A stretch of 64,000 nt of DNA from Mactra quadrangularis. Lineage: Eukaryota; Mollusca; Bivalvia; Venerida; Mactridae. The position numbers and the translations under genes were made by a program. The notes beneath the pieces were generated by a model. The model was not told where the DNA came from. It searched no databases and saw only the letters and a program-made list of their open reading frames with translations. Below, piece by piece: positions 25,201 through 34,200 of this stretch. How positions within the stretch are numbered: the stretch's first letter is position 1; the number at the start of each line of letters is the position of its first letter. The DNA lies in the NCBI GenBank assembly GCA_025267735.1, contig CM046297.1:29476011-29540010 (forward strand). Direction: 5' to 3'.

Positions 25201-28200
25201 GCAGAATATTTAATGACACTGACAAACTTTTTGGTAGCCAGAATTGAATTATTAGGCATGTCCATCAGTTCATAAAGGAATTTTAAAATGATTTACGGAT
25301 TTATCATTCGGTGCAGCTGTAAAAGGCAACTTTTGAAATTTATAAACATGTCCTGGTAGCAATATCTTTTTCAAATGAAGGAAACATACCTTACAGCTGA
25401 AATTATTTTGTTACCTCTTGCGTGCCTGTTTACGCCACTGAAGAAACACTGATAAATGTACAGAACTATAACATATAATGAATAATAATTTTTGAAACCG
25501 AATTGATGATGCATTTATAACGTCTTATGCAAAAATATTTCGATGGAAAATAAAATTTCTGAATCTATATCTTTTGAACATTTGTTGTGAAAATTTCAGA
25601 TTAATATGTCGAGCAGTTACATAATTATAAGGCCATGAAGAATGCATATTGGGCTGATCTATTTTAGCGCAACTGTTACAAATCAGCATCAGTTTAAATG
25701 TAAGTTCCTTTTACTCTATCCTAGTCTTAAACGTACATGTCAGGTTCCGACAGGTTAAATGCAACTGATAAACGAAAGCTTACATTGCTTCTGATTTCTG
25801 TAAAATTGTCTCCATATAGTTTATTCTTCTCAGTTTCATACTGTAATTTACATTCTAGTTTGTCAATCTGCAATTAAAACAAGACACTGTGATTACCAGA
25901 ATTTCATTATTTCTGCTAAAAATACATCAATGATTTGAGATACAATTATCAATTATTTATGTCTATGTTTTATATCATTCTGTCATCATTAACAATACTT
26001 TGACGGTACGCTAGGTAGAAAGTATAAAGAGAATGGATAGAAAAAGTTAGAAAAAGAACGGTACAGTAAAAAAAGATGCATGTATATAAAGAAAAGTCAG
26101 AAATATAAAAAGATTTGCCCAGTCACTTTTTCAGTCAGTTTTAACTTACTTCGTGACTGAGCAGAAAAATGCCCCTAAAATGACAAACGGGAGAGCTTCT
26201 TCTTGAAAAGTTCCAAGGAAAAAGCCTCAGCTACTGATGCTGGTTGGTTCCACGCGGGTATTGTCCTGGGTAAGAAGCTGTACTTGTAGATATTTGTAGA
26301 GGCCTGGTGCTGCTGGAACCGAAGATGGTGACTGGCTTTAGGCATGTATCTAGATCTAGTTAAAGCCCCTTTACTAAATAGAACGCTGATAATTGTCAAG
26401 TATCATGCTTTTGCTTAAAACTCATGCAAACATTCAATGAATATATAAAACGCATATAAGATACAAAAAAACACAAGTATTTGCTCCAGAATTTATATTA
26501 ATATTACTTTGAAATTAGCGATAAAACCCAACGTAATGACTGTACGGAAAATCACGGAACTCAACGAACTAGATCGGAACATCCCGTCGTGGCTAAAAAT
26601 AACTACAACTTCAATTCTTAAGTCAACAAATTTTCTGCTTTGATAAAAACACATTTTGTATAGTGAATTTCGTGCTAAAGCCAATTAAAACTCACGGAAT
26701 CATGTAAATAGTTTTATACATGAACATATACTGACGGGAAAAAGAAAAGAACCCTTTAAGTCTTACGTTATACAAAACTGTTTCCTTATTTATTCTTAAT
26801 CACGAAAATTATGTACCTAGTAGAAATGAGGCGCTTCTTTCTAGCATCAGTTTAGATGTCTGCGTACTCAAAATTTGCATGCGCTGATTTCTCGAGTAAA
26901 TCACTGGAAAAACGATATAACCTATCCAACACTTAACAATTTTGTGTAAATTTTATCAAACACTTTTTAGCAACTTGATTGGCTGAGAGGATATCTCCGT
27001 AATCTAATTTGCATGTTATAAAAGTACCCTACTTTTATAAGAAATTATTATTTTGAATAACTTGACCCCTAAAAGGGAACCCGCTAGAGAGAGTTATTAT
27101 AATCCAAAGGCAGTTATATTCTATTGTCTTTTTGATGGTTTTACTTGTTTTTAAATATATGATAAAGATTTTGGCTTCGTTTAGTGGCTTTAAGATATTA
27201 TCAGGGTTAATATCTATTTCTCCATGCAAGATTTTGTAGAACAATATTTGATGTTGTTTTTGTCTACGGAATTGTAAGGTCTCTCAGTCTAGATAGTTCA
27301 GCATATCTGTGGCGCTATTTGTTTTCCTGTACCTGTTCGTCACAAACCTAGCTGCTCTCCTCTAGACCATCTCGACACTGTTGATATGGTTCTTTTGGTG
27401 AGGGTTCCATATAATGGCGCACTAGTCTAGGTTTGGACGAACCAGTGATTTGTAGGCGTTGGACTTGGTTTCTGGGTTTGCTATTTGTAGGTTTCTCTTC
27501 AAAAAGCCTAGGACGCTGTTGGCTTTCTTTACCTTCTTACTGATATGGTTTGTCCAGGTGCGGTCAGATTGAAGTTCCACCCCCAAGTACTTGCTGCCGG
27601 TGTCTAATTGTAGATCTATTCCTTTCAGGTTGTATGTTGATCTGAGTGGTGTCCTGCAGCTCGACATCCTTATAACGCTGCATTTCTGCGGATAAAAGTC
27701 TATCCCCCACATTGCCTCCCACTGTGCCAGTCAATTTAAGTCTTTTTGTTGGATAGTTTGGTCCTCTTTAGACTTGATGGTTCTGTAGAGGATACAATCG
27801 TCAGCAAAAAGCAGGGAACCTAACATCCCTGTGGGGCACTGCTGATGACTAGTACATTATCAGAATCTTGTCCTTATACCAAGACTCTCTGTGATCTGTT
27901 ACTAAGGAATGTTGATATCTATGCATGTGTAGACCTCCGTATTTCTTAGTGGTTAATCTTGTTTCGTTGTCTTTGATGGGGGTCCGGTCGAACGCTTTCG
28001 AGAAGCCTTCTATGATCATGTCGACCTGGGTTCGCTCGTCAGCTGCTGAGGCAATAGTGTCAGTAGTTGTGTTTCGTAGTTTCTTTTAGCCCTGAATCCA
28101 TGCTGGCAGTCGTTTAGTATCTTGTGTTGATCTATGTGGTCTAAGATGTTGCCAAATACCACATGTTCTAGTAATTTGCAGCAAATGTCAATAATTTGCT

Positions 28201-31200
28201 GAATCATGACGATGATATGATTTGCTATATAAATAAATTCTAATTACTTCCATTTGGATGTTTAACGAAAGGTGATTTTAGGAAACATGTCCAGGTAGCA
28301 AAATCATTTTTTTCTTCAAATGAAGAAACATACTTTACAGATGATAACATATTTTTACTTCTTGCATGCCTGTTTACGCCACTGGAGGCAAATATAAGAA
28401 CCTATGGCATATAACGTAAAGTGATATTTGAAACCGAATTAATGATGCATTTTAACGTCCCATGCAAAAATTATGCCGATGGGAAGTGAGATTTCTGAAT
28501 ATATGTTTTTTCGACACAAAATTTGACCATAGGGTTATGAAGAATGTATGTTTGGCAAATGTGACAAATCAGCATCAGTTTTAATGCTATTTCCTTTTTA
28601 CTATTTCAATGTAAGAAAACGTACATACCAAGTTCCTACATGGTAAATACAAATGATAAGAAAAAGCTTACATTGCTTCTGATTTCAGTAAAATTGTCTT
28701 CATATGTTTTGTTTCTCTCAGTTTCATATTGTAATTTACGTTCTAATTCCTCTGTCTGAAATTGATAACACATATTTATATTCAGAATGTCATCTTTTCT
28801 GCTACATTAATGTAGCTTAAGTTTATAGAAACAATTATCAATAACATTCGCGGATGTTTTTAATTAAATGTACTACTAGAGTTTGTTATCAATGTTAAAA
28901 TAGGTCTTCTATTATGATACGTAGTTAAACAATAAAACAGGTGTTTCCAAATCTTTGATAAACCCTTAAGCGTGTAATAAATTTAATTGTATATCAGTTT
29001 AATATGTTTAAAAGTTTGCAGTTACAACTGGACTAGAACCGGGACATGTATAATGGCGTTTCTTAAATACATAATTCATTTTTCTAAAAACACAACATGC
29101 AGTTTTTTAAAAACTTTATATTTCAGTTTTTCTAAAGATACACAATTCGTTTTTCTAAACACAAATAATTTAGTTTTCTAAAAATACATAATACAGTTTT
29201 AAAGTCTGGTGTGGAAGCAAAATTATATTTTCTATTACTTTTTATATAGTAGAGTATTAATTAAACTGCATCGAACTTATATATATCTAAATCAGTATGG
29301 TTTCACTTCTCCTAAAAATATAAGATTATATAACACGATTGAGCACCGATGGTGCAAAAATGCAATAGTGTTATATCAATAATCAGACATAAGTATGTAC
29401 AATACCTTATGCTGCTGTATCTGCGTTTCTAATATTGCATTTTTACGTTCTAATTCCTACAAAACAGTAAAGCACATAACTGGACAAAACTTTAAAAATA
29501 TCGTCCAGTAAAATACAGAGTTGATAATAAACAGTGTTAAAATACAACAAATAATGCGATTGTTAATTTACCAGTCATCAATGTTATCTCACAGTATGAG
29601 TGAATTGTTTGGAAACTGTAAGACAGTGTGTACAGCTATCACTTTTAAACATCAAAGGTAATTTGACTATTTTGCTATCTGTGAACTGAGGATAGAATTG
29701 TAAATAACATAACCAAAGAATTAGTCACGGTTCAAAAACATAATCCTAAAATCGTAAGTTTAATTTCAAAATCTGGACATTTCACTCAAAATAATGAATA
29801 AACTGAACTGCAAATTAAATTTACAATTCAAATCATAAGCAATGCATTCATAGACCTTATCCTTATAAAATATTAACGGACAGTCGGACACAGGATATTT
29901 TTTGCAGCACTTCCGTTCAAACTATTTTAAAAATTTAGAAAATAATTTTGAAATATCTATTTGTAAAAAGTTATATGAATAAATATGCATATGTAATACT
30001 TTTTTCTGCAATTCGTATTCCTTTTTTTCTAATTGATCTTTGTACTTCAACTTTAGTTCTTGACTCTGAAAAAGATCAGAACTTTGTTACATAGTGTTAA
30101 ATTGTTTAATAGTCTGTATTGATTCTTATGACAAACGACATTCATGCCACAGAACGAGAATATTACTGCGTTGTGCCTCTGTCTGGTTGTTAAATACATA
30201 TTTCGTATTTCTATGGTGCCTCATTGTGTTCTATGGCAAAAAAGAAAGAAGTCGTGTATAATATTTTTTTCACGAGAAGTACCAAAAGCAACGAGTTCGT
30301 GCATAATGTATATTTCAAGCATTAGTATCAAAAGCAATTAAATTGCATGGTTGAATAGTTTCTCATTTCGAAGGATAAATTAAACCCAATGTTAAACAAT
30401 GGTTAAATGTTACTACATAAGCAAAAAGGATTTATTCATATAAATGACTAACCATGGACTCTATTTTGGACATGGCTAATGATTTTATCGTTGCATGTAC
30501 ACCTTTGGGCGATTTAAAATCAGCATTCAAACACTTTTTTTGTAATTGTAGAGCTTTATTAGCTAGTTGATGTATTTCACCATCTTCAGTGAACAGAGCA
30601 ATGGTCGAGTTTTCCACCTAAAATTATGTGAAACGTTTAAGATAAAAATAAAATCTTTATGAGCGTCATTATATAAATTTCTAAATTAAAATGATATACC
30701 AATTCAATAGATGCAATAAGGTTTAAACATATTAAAATTTTGCCACACACTTAAAATGTACACATTGACAGTACCTTTAAGGATACTATATAAACATGTT
30801 AAATCATACAATATATCGACATATATTTCTAACATACTGTTAAATACAATTCAAAACAATAGATTATAAATATTGATATAATATGTAACTCATTAATAAG
30901 TTTCATTTCTTTTGAATAGATGTTTTAATACCCCCAAATCTACTTTTCTAAAAAAATCTTCATTGGACATCTGTTAACAAAAAAACATGGGGCATCGAGT
31001 TTACCATGATTTAAAACTTAATTTAAATAACAACACCGTATCAAAATTACAGGGAATTGTAAAAAATGACAGCCCCGAAAATTACCACTTAAAGGTAAAA
31101 TCACTGTTTTAAAACCATTCGCTTTACCAAATACTATATTCGTACTATCTGTGCTTTCAAATCCACGAAAGCATATTTTAGATTAAATAAACAAGTCAAT

Positions 31201-34200
31201 ATATTTGTTTATGTTGGATAAATAAACCAGATAAGATTAAACGAGATCAATAATGCAACAGGGTGGACTTTATGTACCATGCACATTCAATTTCAATAAA
31301 GCCATTAAAGCCTCGTGGATAAAACAAATATCAAAATGACAAATCAGTAATGTAATTATTATCTATGCAGCATTTACAAATACATCGTCACACCTTATAT
31401 TTAAAGGTAATCGAGAGAAATACACTTATCATAAACACTTATCATCATCGTTTTAAATAAAGAAAGTACATGATAAAAATATAACCACGAAATCATAAAT
31501 ATCAATATTTGGAATAACAGTGACATAAAATTCTCATATTTCTTTTAATTAAATTCATAAAATTCATGTATATTACGTATTATATTTAATGTTATGATAA
31601 ATGTTTTTTCTTCATTTTTTAAGAATGAATGTGTATGAACTCTTCTAACAAATAAGTTTATAAAATGTTTGAAACGTTATATATACCTCTTCAAATGCTT
31701 TCAAAACGTCCGTTGTTGAAGTATCGACGGCTACTTTTTTAATGAGTACTTTCATTTCTAATAAATACTTATCTTTTTTATCACCAGACAAGCGATTATT
31801 GATACTATGCACCAACTCATGTCTTGTTTGAATAACCTGTTAAAAAAAGTGTCTCAGAATACAAGTAGTTGAAGTAAGTAAACGATACCAAGGTCTTTTT
31901 GCATCCTATACTAAGTCGCCATTACAACACTTTAACAAAGTTAACATTAAATGCGCATCGCAAGAAAAATGGCCCTTAAGCTGTTTGACGTCGTTCGCCA
32001 CGTCACAAACGTTATCGAGGCAATTGCATTGTTTATACTTAACGATTTAACTGGCTATCTTGCGTTAATTAAAGGGAATAAATCGATGTTGTGTAAAATA
32101 TAACTGACTTACTATCATTGTTTTAAAATCGGTAACAAGCAGCTATATTGTTTATAGTCATGATTTGTGTTTTCCGTCCAACTTTCGTCAACGAACCAAG
32201 CCGTCATGTGGCGTTGAAGTTTCTTTAACTAGACTAACGTGTTACTTGACATTTGACGTGTACATTATCATTGTTGCTTTAGGATTGAATTACTATTAAG
32301 ATAAGCAACAAATAAACGTTTTTTGAAAGAATTGCATGCACAATTTCGGTACCATAGCTTTAAACTGACGATAGATTCAAAACGCATCGCCATCAAATTG
32401 TTTACACGTAACTACGGGTACACATGCACACTCGGGAATAGAGCACACGCTATAATCTTTAATGCAGACTCTAACTTTTTTATTCTGAATTTTGATTTAG
32501 TACAACTTATAATATTAGTTTGATCGGGAATTTTGTGAATAGGTAACGCAAAATAAGAAGGAAAAAAACGTTGTCTCTATCGAAACTGTAATGTCCTTGA
32601 TGTTTTAAAATGTTTAAAGTCCGATCTGTTATCACTATGAAAAGTTTAAATCAGGCCTATGTGCATCGAATGCAAACATGTGTAATTACTAGCCAACATA
32701 ACCTGGTTTTGCTCTTATATAATATTGCTATCGTCTATAATACAAATGGTCATTTAAATTAAAACTGAAATTTGTTACCTATTTGAAACAATCTGTACTT
32801 CAGCAGCTCGAGCTGTCACAATGTAGGCTTTAGATTTGGCCTTGCTAGATATCTACCAACATTCATTCTTCTTTTCATAATTAGATCTTAATAAAGCTCG
32901 ACTTTACATCATTGACAGAAAAGTTTACTACATTGTCAGGAAATTATACTACTTGCTAATTACCTTATTTAGTCGTTGGATCTAAGAAATACATTACATT
33001 TGCCCAGTCAGATAACACTTGTGAGGCGAGGTAAGCCCGTTGTTAATATTTTTTCTGTTTACCAAGGGTGTAACATCGTATGAATTAAGAGTATTAGAAA
33101 CGTAGTGTTTCCATCTTCCTACCATGGTAAGAAAACACCAAATTGGTATAAGTTAAAGGTGTGTTTCTTTCTTACCATACAACCAATCAATAGTTCGTTA
33201 GAAAACATCATTTCCGTCATACTAAACTGTAAGTGCTTTTAAGTTAACTATGAATAGATGAACAATTTATTGAACACGATGATGGCAACATTAAGTGTAT
33301 TTTGTGTGTACCACAGTGATCTTTTATCTTACTTCATGTTTAAATCTGATATACACATGAGTAGGCCTAAAAATAAATGGCGTTTTGTTCTTGGTATTTC
33401 TCTATACCACAGCTGTATCAAATCGTTATCATGCTACCTGATTTTGTCATAAAATGGCATTAACCCTCGTCAATATTGGTACATTCAACCTAAACACGGG
33501 ACATCTTCGATCCACACTTAGGTCAAACTTTAATGTAGCTTGAAACAACTTGCAGCTTCCATGATTCAGAACCGGATTTCAATAGTAATGCTCAGTTCCT
33601 TCAATTGTACCACATCGAGGGTTGCCTGCAAGACTGTTTTAAGTGCATTGCGTTTAAGAGCGATCACTAACAATCTTGAAGGGAACACTCGATATATGCT
33701 TATGCATTCCATTGGCCAATTAAACTACCAAAGGATCACCGACTATCATTTTCCAGACTTCAATACTCAAATTGCTTTGATAATATTATGATATTAAAAA
33801 CGTTGTTATGTCGGCATTCATTGATCTTGCAAACAAAAGGTTATCAAGTTTCGCATCACTTAATTTTCAAATTGCAAGTTGAACTAAATATTTTTTATCC
33901 ATCTTTCACCTGTAGCTTGGACTTATTGTGTGTTAAACATCATATAATTGACATTACAAAATACTGTAAATATTGTGCTCATATTTGCTGTACGGATGAA
34001 TAACCTGAATATCGGTATTTATAAAGTCTGCAGTAATACCCTAGTATTAAAGGAAGAATATTAAGTAAAAGTAAGCATGATTTTGCTTGAAGATTTGGTA
34101 ACATTTTTACGTGTGTATTAATGTGAAATAAACCGCTTGAGGAAGCAAGTATAAATGTAGTAGTGGATTCGTCTTATTCTTAAAATGTCAATTATAATAT

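Larger units (their letters stand above)
21380..25340. repeat. Segmental duplicate carrying exons 9 and 10
   Basis: Direct repeat of 15550-16760. Removing 21699-24441 restores collinearity. Confidence 0.85.
25868..28671 (-). other. Intron 7, carrying LINE 3
   Basis: Duplicate flanks lie at either end (25868-25965 and 28260-28671). The centre is LINE 3 and its own insertion. Confidence 0.6.
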
